From Lachnospiraceae bacterium UBA6998 (GTDB taxonomy: Bacteria > Bacillota > Clostridia > Lachnospirales > Lachnospiraceae): a stretch of 14,121 bases of DNA. The notes beneath the pieces are model-generated. The model saw only the letters and a program-made list of their open reading frames with translations. It did no database searches and was not told the DNA's origin. A program made the translations under genes and the position numbers. Of this stretch, positions 7,778 through 14,121 are shown piece after piece. Location: contig DJXS01000104.1 of NCBI GenBank assembly GCA_002448395.1, positions 1 to 14,121 on the forward strand, read 5' to 3'. Position 1 is the stretch's first letter, and each line of letters begins with the position of its first letter.

Positions 7778-9595
7778 ATGAAAAAACGCGCATTAGCACT
7801 CGTACTTTCTGTTGTTACCGCTCTGTCTCTGCTGACTGCCTGCGGCGGAAGCACCGGCGCATCTACATCGACACAGACACAGGAAGCAACCGAGGAGAAG
7901 GAAGGCGAGGCAGCACCTGAGGCAGCAGCTGAAGTAGGCGAGCCCGTCGAATCCACCATTTATCCCACCCCTGCAGGCGTTACCTACAAGGCAATCGCTG
8001 AGGGCAAGTCCGCTCCCGACTGGTCCGAGTACGAAGCTCTGATCACCGAGATCAAGACAACAACAGACATGGAAAACCGTGTAGCTCTGATGCACAAGGC
8101 AGAAGATATCCTGATGGGCACAGCAGCGGTCATCCCGATCTACTACTACAACGATCTGTATCTGCAGAAGACCGACGTGGAAGGCATCTATTCCAACCTG
8201 TTTGGATTCAAGTTCTTCCAGTTCGCAACCTGCCCCAGACCCGTTCTGAAGATCAACCTGGCTTCCGAGCCCGCTAAGGTTGACCCCGCCCTGAACTCTT
8301 CTGTTGACGGCGCCTGCCTGGCAGTCAACATGTTCGAAGGCCTTTACACCTATGACAAGGACGGAAACCTTCAGCCCGCACTGGCTGAGAACACCGAGAT
8401 CTCCGAAGACGGCATGACCTACACCTTCACACTTCGTGACGGCCTTAAGTGGTCCGACGGCACAGACCTGACCGCCAAGGATTTCGAGTATGCATGGAAG
8501 AGAGCAGCAGCTCCCGAGACAGCAGCTGACTATGGCTACATGTTCGACGCGATCGCTAAGAACGCTGACGGCGCTCTTGATGTTGTCGCATCTGAAGACG
8601 GCAAGACCCTCACAGTTAAGCTGGTAGCTCCTTGCGCATACTTCCTTGACCTCGCAGCATTCCCTGCATACCTTCCTGTTCCCCAGGCACAGGTTGAGGC
8701 GGCAGCAGGCTGGGAGACCAACCCCGGCGCATGGGCAGCAGAGGCTGGCTTCGTAACCAACGGCGCTTACACCATGACAGCATGGACACATGAAGAGTCC
8801 ATGGTTCTGACCAAGAACGACAACTACTGGAGAGCTGATGAAGTTACCATCCCTGAGATCGACCTGATGCTTTCCGCTGATGACACAGCTATTTTCTCAG
8901 CTTACAACTCCGGTGACCTTGATTTCGCTGACACAGTTCCCACAAACGAGATCGCTTCTATCATGGGCAACCCTGATTTCCACGTAATCGACAACCTGGG
9001 AACCTACTATGCAGCATTCAACGTAAACAGCCCTATCTTCGAAGGCAAGACTGTTGACCAGGCTATCGCCATGAGAAAGGCTTTCGCAATCCTCATCGAC
9101 CGTCCTTACATCGTAGAGACAGTCGGCCAGACAGGCCAGAAGGTTGCTACTTCCTATATCCCTGCAGGTATGGCTGACGGCAACGGCGGCACCTTCAAGG
9201 AGAACGGCGCTTACACATTCCCTGTAGGCGACGGCTACTATCCTGAGGAAGTTCAGGATGCAGCTATCGACGAGGCGATCGCGCTTTTAGAGTATGCGGG
9301 CTTCAAGTTTGAAAACGGCAAGCTTTCCGCAGATACTCCTCTGAACATCACATACCTGACCAACGACGGCACAGGCCACATCGGTGTTGCTCAGATCATG
9401 CAGCAGGATTTCGCTGAGATCGGCATCAACATGACTATTGATAAGCGTGAGTGGAACGTATTCCTGGATGAGAGAAAACAGGGTAACTTCGACTTCGCTC
9501 GTGAAGGCTGGCTTGCAGACTTCAACGATCCCATCAACATGCTTGAGATGTGGACAAGTGATTCCGGCAACAACGACTGCCAGTTCGGCCGCTAA
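7778..9595 (+). CDS. oppA: Peptide-binding lipoprotein (OppA/SBP_bac_5 type) with circularly permuted domain order
   Basis: This 605-residue lipoprotein starts at ATG 7778 behind AAAGGAGG (7765-7772). A GTG at 7739 in the same frame lacks a ribosome site and would precede the signal peptide. The signal peptide ends in the lipobox LTAC (Cys22), followed by a Thr/Glu/Ala-rich linker to about residue 60. Residues 81-151 (DWSEYEALI, HKAEDILM, VIPIYYYNDLYL, GFKFFQFAT) match the C-terminal end of canonical OppA. Residues 156-605 then run from the usual mature start (LKINLASEPAKVDPA; NMFEGLYTYD; GLKWSDGTDLTAKDF) to GWLADFNDP (578-586) and SDSGNNDCQFGR, where the protein stops. Nothing is missing or duplicated; the order is permuted. 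The conserved Asp of the GWLADFNDP motif, which contacts the peptide amino end in OppA, is kept. It delivers peptides (or a related ligand) to the OppBCDF channel from outside the membrane. Confidence 0.93.
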   Translation: MKKRALALVLSVVTALSLLTACGGSTGASTSTQTQEATEEKEGEAAPEAAAEVGEPVESTIYPTPAGVTYKAIAEGKSAPDWSEYEALITEIKTTTDMENRVALMHKAEDILMGTAAVIPIYYYNDLYLQKTDVEGIYSNLFGFKFFQFATCPRPVLKINLASEPAKVDPALNSSVDGACLAVNMFEGLYTYDKDGNLQPALAENTEISEDGMTYTFTLRDGLKWSDGTDLTAKDFEYAWKRAAAPETAADYGYMFDAIAKNADGALDVVASEDGKTLTVKLVAPCAYFLDLAAFPAYLPVPQAQVEAAAGWETNPGAWAAEAGFVTNGAYTMTAWTHEESMVLTKNDNYWRADEVTIPEIDLMLSADDTAIFSAYNSGDLDFADTVPTNEIASIMGNPDFHVIDNLGTYYAAFNVNSPIFEGKTVDQAIAMRKAFAILIDRPYIVETVGQTGQKVATSYIPAGMADGNGGTFKENGAYTFPVGDGYYPEEVQDAAIDEAIALLEYAGFKFENGKLSADTPLNITYLTNDGTGHIGVAQIMQQDFAEIGINMTIDKREWNVFLDERKQGNFDFAREGWLADFNDPINMLEMWTSDSGNNDCQFGR

Positions 9596-9637
9596 TTCGA
9601 CTTTACTATAAGTCCTATCCGGAACAAAACAGAGCAA

Positions 9638-9658
9638 TAAGGGCAGCAAGAGCCCTTA
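9638..9658 (+). other. Stem-loop in the oppA 3' untranslated region
   Basis: Perfect 7-bp arms TAAGGGC (9638-9644) and GCCCTTA (9652-9658) flank a 7-base loop. No T-run follows, so it is not a terminator by itself. It lies just upstream of the strong terminator and could protect the mRNA 3' end. Confidence 0.5.
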
Positions 9659-9665
9659 ACGGAAA

Positions 9666-9706
9666 ACACCTCATCGGTTCAGGCCGATGAGGTGTCTTTG
9701 TTTTTT
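9666..9706 (+). terminator. Strong intrinsic terminator of the opp operon
   Basis: Perfect 12-bp arms ACACCTCATCGG (9666-9677) and CCGATGAGGTGT (9684-9695) flank a 6-base loop, followed by CTTTGTTTTTT (9696-9706). On the minus strand the stem is followed by only four T residues (9666-9663 complement), so it may also weakly stop the convergent hydrolase transcript. Confidence 0.93.
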
Positions 9707-9736
9707 ATTATTCGCAGGTCCTGCGTACTGCACTAG

Positions 9737-10492
9737 TCAGCACCCGCGCAGAAAATCCGAGATCGCGATACTGATCAGTCCGCGGCAGTCCGCGCCGTAG
9801 TGTCCGGTCTCAAATTCCCGGTAGACGACTTTAGAGCCGGAGATCGAACTGAGGCTGTCGTAAAGAGGTGCGCAGTTGAGCCGGGGAGGCGCGTAGCGGT
9901 CCCTCGATCCGCCGATCATAAGGGTCGGGATGCGGGAGAGAGCAGGCGCCAGATTTACCAGTGAGAAGCTCTTGGAGTTTAAGTAAATCTCACTGATCAG
10001 CTGCTCGGAGGAGACTCCTGAAAGGAAAGAAGCGTGGCTGTCCAGAAAATCCTTTACGATGTAGGAAGTCATGATCGATTCGTCATCCCAAATGGGAAGC
10101 CTTCCTATGTCACAGGGGAACATCAGGATGAGGGACCGGGTACCCGGGTGCGCGGCCGCTGTGTGTGCTGCGATAAATCCTCCCATACTGTGGCCGAAAA
10201 CGGAGACGCCGCCCGGATCAAGGGCGCTCAGATAGCTGTAAGCGGTCTCGGCGTCTTCAAGGGCGTGCTCCAGACTGTAGATCCCTTCGCTTCCGCAGGT
10301 GCCGCTGAAGGAGAGGCACAATACTCTGTAACCGTCAAAACACAGCATTTCCGCCAGGTCATCATTTTTATCAGTCCCCGGAACGCCGGGGAGAAAGAGA
10401 AAAGAGCCTTTGCCGGCGTTTCTTTCGTCGGGTTCGAACAGTATGCTTTCAAGTTTTCCCTGGCGGCCGTTTATATAAATGTTTTTTCTCAT
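9737..10492 (-). CDS. Alpha/beta hydrolase (serine esterase/peptidase-like)
   Basis: This 251-residue soluble protein has no signal peptide. The minus-strand ATG (10492-10490) is preceded by AGAGGA at about 9-10 bases. The fold markers are FLFLPGVPG (31-39, oxyanion region), a GTCGSEG turn near 64-70, the nucleophile elbow GHSMGG with Ser102, the likely acid Asp198 in GSRDRYAPP, and the likely base His231 in TGHYG. This resembles the dienelactone hydrolase/acyl-peptidase-like S9 and monoacylglycerol-lipase-like groups. The substrate cannot be deduced. It is convergent with the opp operon and divergent from the DUF3089 lipoprotein, with which it shares a compact intergenic region. Confidence 0.88.
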   Translation of the reverse strand: MRKNIYINGRQGKLESILFEPDERNAGKGSFLFLPGVPGTDKNDDLAEMLCFDGYRVLCLSFSGTCGSEGIYSLEHALEDAETAYSYLSALDPGGVSVFGHSMGGFIAAHTAAAHPGTRSLILMFPCDIGRLPIWDDESIMTSYIVKDFLDSHASFLSGVSSEQLISEIYLNSKSFSLVNLAPALSRIPTLMIGGSRDRYAPPRLNCAPLYDSLSSISGSKVVYREFETGHYGADCRGLISIAISDFLRGC

Positions 10493-10529
10493 GACATAGT
10501 TCCTCTGACTTGCTGCACGATTCTATGAC

Positions 10530-10535
10530 ATTATA
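10530..10535 (-). promoter_or_regulatory. Extended -10 box for the minus-strand hydrolase
   Basis: Read on the minus strand the sequence is TGGTATAAT, a perfect TATAAT with a TGn extension, 38 bases from the start codon. No good -35 is visible at 17 bases, which extended -10 promoters can tolerate. Its -35 position overlaps that of the opposing promoter. Confidence 0.55.
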
Positions 10536-10555
10536 CCACGATTTATTATTTTCAG

Positions 10556-10585
10556 TGGACACTGGGAAGGACTAGCGTATATGAT
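10556..10585 (+). promoter_or_regulatory. Promoter for the DUF3089 lipoprotein gene
   Basis: TGGACA (10556-10561) and TATGAT (10580-10585) each match the sigma-A consensus at 5 of 6 positions and are separated by 18 bases. Predicted start is near 10592, inside a dyad. An alternative weaker pair is ATGACC (10610) and TAGAAT (10632), spacing 16. Confidence 0.5.
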
Positions 10586-10586
10586 G

Positions 10587-10598
10587 TTGTCAAGACAA
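10587..10598. promoter_or_regulatory. TTGTC-AA-GACAA dyad at the predicted transcription start
   Basis: This inverted repeat has 5-bp arms separated by 2 bases, directly after the predicted -10 box. The position suits a repressor operator for the plus-strand lipoprotein gene. No cognate regulator is in the window and the dyad is short, so this remains tentative. Confidence 0.35.
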
Positions 10599-10668
10599 AT
10601 GCAGCCGGGATGACCGGCCGGATTTCAAACATAGAATTCAAATACTTGTAATGGAGGCTCGTAAGATT

Positions 10669-12498
10669 ATGTATAATAAGGCACTTGTAATAATGGGACT
10701 GGTCGCCGCAATGCTTATGACAGGATGCGCGGGAAAGGCAGGCGCGTCGCAGACAGACGCTGCACAGACAGAGGCGACCGCAGTGGAAGAAAAAAACGAG
10801 GCAGAAGCCGGAGCAGCTCAGGAAGCGGCCGCTCCTGAAACCGTGAAATATGAGAGTGCTGACGGATGGAGCGCAGTTTATGAAAAGAATTCCATCGAAG
10901 TGATCGAGGCCGACGGCGTTTATTTCAGCTATACCGGCAAGGCCGACGGCGTCAATCAGATCAATGTGAAGTATTACCCTGACCAGATGCCCGATGAAGT
11001 ACTGTATAATGTCATGGCAGATGAAAACGGACTGCCGGAGCATACAAGGAGCGAGGGATATTTTGGCAAGGGAACGGACGTGTGGGCCCTCAGGACCAGC
11101 ATGGCATCAAGTACCGTAGAGAATGCCACGGAAGACTTTATCGCGGTCGAGAGAAACGGCGGTACTCTGCTTGTTCAGATCACGACGACTAAACAGGCGG
11201 ATGAAATGACGGGAATGGGCGTTTCCGACGCACTTTCAGCGGTCCTTGACAGCTTCGAACTGAAGGATCAGCAGCCTCAGACTTACAGCGCAAATGTACC
11301 CGGCAAGTATGTGGCTCAGGTCACCGACCAGATTGACGGCCAGGAAGTCACAGCAGAGTTTTATGTACAGCTCAACGAGGACCACACAGGCGTGATCCAC
11401 ATGCAGGACGATGTTCAGGTCATCTGGTACAGCCGCGAAGGCAAGGTCCTCAGCGCAGAGACAGGAGAGCAGATCTACGAATACGTCGTCGAAGGCGACA
11501 TGCTTTATCTCACAGACACTGCGGCTGAAAACGCGGAAGCAATTGAGTTTACTAAAGCAGCAGAGGCTGAGACCTCTGCTGCTGTTGACTATTCATCCGC
11601 GGATAATTGGGTGTATTTCGGAGTAGGGGATGACAAAGACGCCGATCTGTTTTTAGTGTGCCCCACAGTCGATACACTGGATGAGGAGTTCATGTCTCTG
11701 GATAATGATGTCATGAAGGGCTATTTTACCGGCGCGCTGGAAATGGAGCGCGGTCTCTATGAGGAGAGTACAAGAATGTACGCTCCCTACTACCGCCAGA
11801 TGGCTATGAACGGCTACGAGCTGGATCTGACTGAGCGCGAGCGCAGGCTGGCCATTGCATATAAAGATGTATCAGATGCATTCGCATACTATCTGGAGAA
11901 TGAGAATAACGGCAGACCTATCATTCTGGCGGGCTTTTCGCAGGGCGCTGATATGGTCTACAGACTGATAGAGGAATATTTTGGCAGTGAGGAAATGCAG
12001 CAGAAGCTGGTGGCGGCCTACCCGATCGGATGGGCATGCACAGAGGATATGGTGAAAGAGTATCCCCAGATTAAGCCCGCGCAGTCTGCGGATGATCTGG
12101 GCGTTGTGATCAGCTTCGACTGTGAGGCGCCGGAAGTTACAGACACGATCATCAATCCTGCCGGCCAGAAGGCATACTGCATCAATCCGCTGAACTGGAA
12201 GACAGATTCCACACCTGCGGATAAGTCTCTTAATATCGGATCCCGCTTTATGAAATCAAGTGGAAAGATCAAGGGTGAATCAGAGCAGTTATGCGGCTGC
12301 TATATCGATGAGGAGCGCGGAGTTCTTAAGGTCACGGATGTGACTCCCGAGGAGTATCCTGCGGTGCTCGGCATTTTGCCTGAGGGGGCTTATCATCTTT
12401 ATGATTACCAGTTCTTCTTTAAGAATCTTCAGGAGAATGTGAAGCACAGAGTTGAGCTTTACATGGAGCAGGCGGCCGCTGCTGAGCAGGCAGCCTGA
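10669..12498 (+). CDS. Multidomain lipoprotein with C-terminal DUF3089 alpha/beta-hydrolase domain
   Basis: The start is placed at ATG 10669 (609 residues). The upstream in-frame ATG at 10651 overlaps the only Shine-Dalgarno (GGAGG, 10653-10657) and would bury the signal peptide. The signal ends in the lipobox MTGC (Cys20), followed by an Ala/Glu-rich linker to about residue 58. Residues 60-200 form a first soluble domain of alternating strands (DGWSAVYEKNSIEV, YFSYTGKADGVNQINVKYY). Residues 206-297 look like a small beta-barrel (GKYVAQVTDQIDGQEV, YVQLNEDHTGVI). Residues 312-595 match the DUF3089 pattern, with DLFLVCPTV, YAPYYRQM, YYLENENNGRPIILAGFSQG (nucleophile Ser424) and a likely catalytic His576 in YHLYDYQ. 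It is probably anchored outside the membrane. The substrate is unknown. The first two domains are not recognised. Confidence 0.85.
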   Translation: MYNKALVIMGLVAAMLMTGCAGKAGASQTDAAQTEATAVEEKNEAEAGAAQEAAAPETVKYESADGWSAVYEKNSIEVIEADGVYFSYTGKADGVNQINVKYYPDQMPDEVLYNVMADENGLPEHTRSEGYFGKGTDVWALRTSMASSTVENATEDFIAVERNGGTLLVQITTTKQADEMTGMGVSDALSAVLDSFELKDQQPQTYSANVPGKYVAQVTDQIDGQEVTAEFYVQLNEDHTGVIHMQDDVQVIWYSREGKVLSAETGEQIYEYVVEGDMLYLTDTAAENAEAIEFTKAAEAETSAAVDYSSADNWVYFGVGDDKDADLFLVCPTVDTLDEEFMSLDNDVMKGYFTGALEMERGLYEESTRMYAPYYRQMAMNGYELDLTERERRLAIAYKDVSDAFAYYLENENNGRPIILAGFSQGADMVYRLIEEYFGSEEMQQKLVAAYPIGWACTEDMVKEYPQIKPAQSADDLGVVISFDCEAPEVTDTIINPAGQKAYCINPLNWKTDSTPADKSLNIGSRFMKSSGKIKGESEQLCGCYIDEERGVLKVTDVTPEEYPAVLGILPEGAYHLYDYQFFFKNLQENVKHRVELYMEQAAAAEQAA

Positions 12499-12546
12499 TG
12501 AAGCAGTTTCTTTGTTGACAGTCACTGAATACAAGAGGTTAACGGG

Positions 12547-13116
12547 ATGAAGCCGGAAGAGTTTATCAGAATACTGGCGCAGGCGGCGCGCCTTAAGATC
12601 ACGATGCGGCACTGCTATACAGAGGAGGACCGCAAGGAGAGCGTTGCTGATCACAGTTGGAGGATCGCGCTGATGGCGATGCTGCTGAGCGGCGTTGAGG
12701 AATACCGCGACTTTGATATGGATAAAGTTATCCGAATGTGCCTGATCCACGATCTTGGGGAATCCTTCACGGGTGACATCCCTACTTTTGAGAAGTCCGG
12801 GGATGACGCGGATGTGGAAGACGATCTTTTCCACCAGTGGGTAAACACTTTCCCAGAGCCGCAGCGCGCGGAGTGGACCGGACTTCTTGCGGAGATGGAG
12901 GCGCTGCAGACCAAAGAAGCAAAGCTGTATAAGGCTTTGGACAAATTGGAAGCGCTGATCTCCCACAACGAGTCGGACATAAGTACCTGGCTTCCTCTCG
13001 AATATGACCTGCAGTTTACCTACGGGCAGGAGAACATGAAGTTTTCCCCTTATCTGAAAGAGCTGCGGGCTGCAGTCGATGACTGGAGCAGGGAGAAAAT
13101 TGAGAGGGAGAGTTAA
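12547..13116 (+). CDS. HD-domain phosphohydrolase (YfbR/HDDC2-like)
   Basis: This 189-residue cytoplasmic protein starts at ATG 12547 behind AGAGG (12534-12538). The metal-binding HD signature is complete: His36 in SVADHSWR, His68-Asp69 in CLIHDLGE, a following GDI (Asp77), and Asp132 in KALDKLEAL. This order and the short length match HD_3-type 5'-deoxynucleotidases such as E. coli YfbR and eukaryotic HDDC2, which hydrolyse nucleoside 5'-monophosphates with a divalent metal. Substrate choice cannot be read from the sequence. It begins 48 bases after the DUF3089 lipoprotein stop without a terminator between, so the two may be co-transcribed. An intrinsic terminator follows 17 bases after its stop. 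Confidence 0.88.
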   Translation: MKPEEFIRILAQAARLKITMRHCYTEEDRKESVADHSWRIALMAMLLSGVEEYRDFDMDKVIRMCLIHDLGESFTGDIPTFEKSGDDADVEDDLFHQWVNTFPEPQRAEWTGLLAEMEALQTKEAKLYKALDKLEALISHNESDISTWLPLEYDLQFTYGQENMKFSPYLKELRAAVDDWSREKIERES

Positions 13117-13133
13117 TCTGATATTATGACAGG

Positions 13134-13175
13134 AACACCTTCAGGCCATGATCGGCCTGAGGGCGTTTCTTTTTT
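13134..13175 (+). terminator. Intrinsic terminator after the HD-domain gene
   Basis: The stem pairs 13134-13147 (AACACCTTCAGGCC) with 13154-13167 (GGCCTGAGGGCGTT), with one T-G wobble and one mismatch and a 6-base loop ATGATC. A T-rich run TTTCTTTTTT follows to 13175. Confidence 0.88.
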
Positions 13176-13205
13176 ATCCGTGTATCAGTTGATCAGGAAC
13201 AATCA

Positions 13206-13219
13206 AGAACTCTTGTTCG
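13206..13219. promoter_or_regulatory. LexA/DinR (SOS) box candidate
   Basis: AGAACTCTTGTTCG contains GAAC-N4-GTTC, the core of the Gram-positive LexA box (consensus around CGAACATATGTTCG). The half-site GTTC is part of the -35 hexamer of the downstream promoter, the position expected for repression. The left flanking base is A rather than C, and the central four bases are not the consensus. A wider inverted repeat GAACAA (13197-13202) / TTGTTC (13213-13218) also spans it. Confidence 0.55.
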
Positions 13220-13242
13220 ATACAGGGGCTATGTGCTATATT
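13213..13242 (+). promoter_or_regulatory. Promoter for the YjbR/TerB_N gene
   Basis: TTGTTC (13213-13218) and TATATT (13237-13242) are separated by 18 bases, with TGC immediately before the -10 (extended type). It lies between the upstream terminator and the TTG start at 13284, giving a leader of about 35 bases. Confidence 0.55.
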
Positions 13243-13283
13243 TATGTTGTGTTACTGTCAGATCAGGCAGTTGGAGGAATGAT

Positions 13284-14121
13284 TTGGACCTGTCAGAGCT
13301 TACGGCCTACGCCGAAAAAAAATATCATATCCGCGAGGAGCAGAAGTGGGATGATTTCCGCAGTTTCTCGGTTCTGACCGATCCGGAGACAAGGAAGTGG
13401 GTCGCTCTTATGATGCGCCAGTGGGACTATGAGACAGGAAACGAGATCTGCAGATGTGATATCAAGTGCGGAAGGCAGATCCTGACAGAAATCAAAGAGC
13501 CTTATGTGACTAACGCATTCAGGATGAGGGGAGAAAAGTGGGCCGGAGTCATCTTCGATGACCGGACGGAACCGGAGGTCGTGTTCAAACTGTTCGATGA
13601 GGCAATACGGATCGGCAGAGCGGGCAGTTATACAGTCGTGTTGGAGGAGCAGAAAAAAGAGGAGAGTCCGGGTACCGGCGGAAAAGTTTTCAGAGACACA
13701 TTGCTTCCGCTTGAAGCTATGCGCGGCAATTATGATAAGAGCCGCTTTCGTGAGAAGCAGGAAGAGAAGCGGAGGATCGGACCGCAGACGCATGTCCTCC
13801 GGAATAATGAACCCCGTCCGATCCCGACCCGCATCCTCGAGATGATGCAGCTCTATGAGTACAGGAACAGCTCTTTCGAGAACAAGTGCAGGAACTTCGT
13901 CCGACAGGGGAAGTTCATGGAGGATTATGAGGACGATGCGCCGTGGAACAGTGAAGTTAAGCGGTATTTTGCCACTTATCACGATCTGAACCTGAATCAG
14001 CTCAGGGGATATTTTGCCTGGAGGACAAGGGTCAGAAGAGGAGAGTTTCACCCGATCACGACATCTCTGGCGTATATGTATATCTACGAGCTGCTGAATA
14101 TGATCGGGGCGAATACGCCTG
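13284..14121 (+). CDS. YjbR-like + TerB_N domain protein, TTG start, 3' end outside window
   Basis: The frame is open from TTG 13284 to the window edge (279 complete codons). The TTG lies 5 bases after GGAGGA (13273-13278), and the nearest in-frame ATG is about 50 codons later, so TTG is the best start. Residues 1-110 resemble an MmcQ/YjbR (CyaY-like) fold: an N-terminal helix, DPETRKWVALMMRQWD, CDIKCGRQIL, EPYVTNAFRMRGEKWAGVIFDD, then a helix. A charged linker follows. From about residue 185 the sequence matches TerB_N, with FVRQGKFMEDYEDDAPW, YFATYHDLNLNQLRGYFAWRTRVRRGEF and YMYIYELLNMIG. TerB_N proteins often continue with a TerB-C domain and sometimes a helicase/ATPase partner, all out of view here. 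The function of this architecture is not established; YjbR-like domains are annotated as possibly DNA-binding. Confidence 0.82.
   Translation, partial: MDLSELTAYAEKKYHIREEQKWDDFRSFSVLTDPETRKWVALMMRQWDYETGNEICRCDIKCGRQILTEIKEPYVTNAFRMRGEKWAGVIFDDRTEPEVVFKLFDEAIRIGRAGSYTVVLEEQKKEESPGTGGKVFRDTLLPLEAMRGNYDKSRFREKQEEKRRIGPQTHVLRNNEPRPIPTRILEMMQLYEYRNSSFENKCRNFVRQGKFMEDYEDDAPWNSEVKRYFATYHDLNLNQLRGYFAWRTRVRRGEFHPITTSLAYMYIYELLNMIGANTP

Noticed and set aside
7793..8791. 332-residue Cys-rich minus-strand frame opposite oppA
   Set aside because: The Cys richness comes from reading GCA/GCC-rich codons backwards; the plus strand encodes a clear lipoprotein.
10034..10528. 164-residue plus-strand frame across the minus-strand hydrolase
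   Set aside because: The minus strand has a full alpha/beta hydrolase with GHSMGG; the plus frame has no ribosome site or recognisable domain.
10651..10668. ATG at 10651 as the start of the DUF3089 lipoprotein
   Set aside because: The only Shine-Dalgarno overlaps this ATG, and the signal peptide fits a start at 10669.
12515..12520. Perfect TTGACA before the HD-domain gene
   Set aside because: No -10-like hexamer lies 16-18 bases downstream, so it is not called as a promoter.
13126..13377. 83-residue plus-strand frame
   Set aside because: It runs through the terminator hairpin and its T-run, then overlaps the TerB_N gene in another frame; no family resemblance.
13293..14051. 252-residue open frame on the minus strand
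   Set aside because: It is antisense to the TerB_N gene, which shows clear family motifs in the plus frame; the minus product shows no recognisable domain.

Overview
The window looks like chromosomal DNA from an anaerobic Firmicute of class Clostridia, probably Lachnospiraceae or a close relative. This is inferred from strong AGGAGG-type ribosome binding sites, tightly packed genes of moderately high GC separated by AT-rich promoter regions, short-signal lipoproteins with Ala/Glu/Thr-rich linkers, and the gene families present. No rRNA, tRNA, CRISPR array, insertion sequence or phage gene was seen. No stretch longer than about 300 bases lacks a gene.

Region 1 (1-3309) is a plus-strand run: the 3' end of a zinc-ribbon protein, a membrane-anchored lipase-like alpha/beta hydrolase, free methionine-(R)-sulfoxide reductase (GAF fold), and a MATE efflux transporter that overlaps the reductase by 4 bases. 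A short AT-rich stem with a T-run follows.

Region 2 (about 3396-9706) is a complete peptide/nickel-class ABC importer in the order permease B, permease C, ATPase D, ATPase F, binding lipoprotein A. A good extended -10 promoter precedes it and a strong 12-bp-stem terminator ends it. The binding lipoprotein (7778-9595) is the most remarkable item. It has every part of a normal OppA-type protein, but the last ~70-90 residues of the canonical fold lie at the N-terminus, just after the lipobox and a linker. The protein then stops where that segment would normally begin. It therefore appears to be a natural circular permutant, with the lipid anchor moved to the other lobe.

Region 3 (9737-12498) holds two divergent genes: an alpha/beta hydrolase on the minus strand and a multidomain lipoprotein ending in a DUF3089-type hydrolase domain on the plus strand. 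They share a 176-bp intergenic region with overlapping back-to-back promoters and a TTGTC-AA-GACAA dyad. An HD-domain phosphohydrolase (12547-13116) follows and ends at an intrinsic terminator.

Region 4 (13177-14121) carries a promoter overlapped by a match to the Gram-positive LexA (SOS) box. Behind it is the 5' part of a TTG-initiated gene encoding a YjbR-like domain followed by a TerB_N domain, cut by the window edge.
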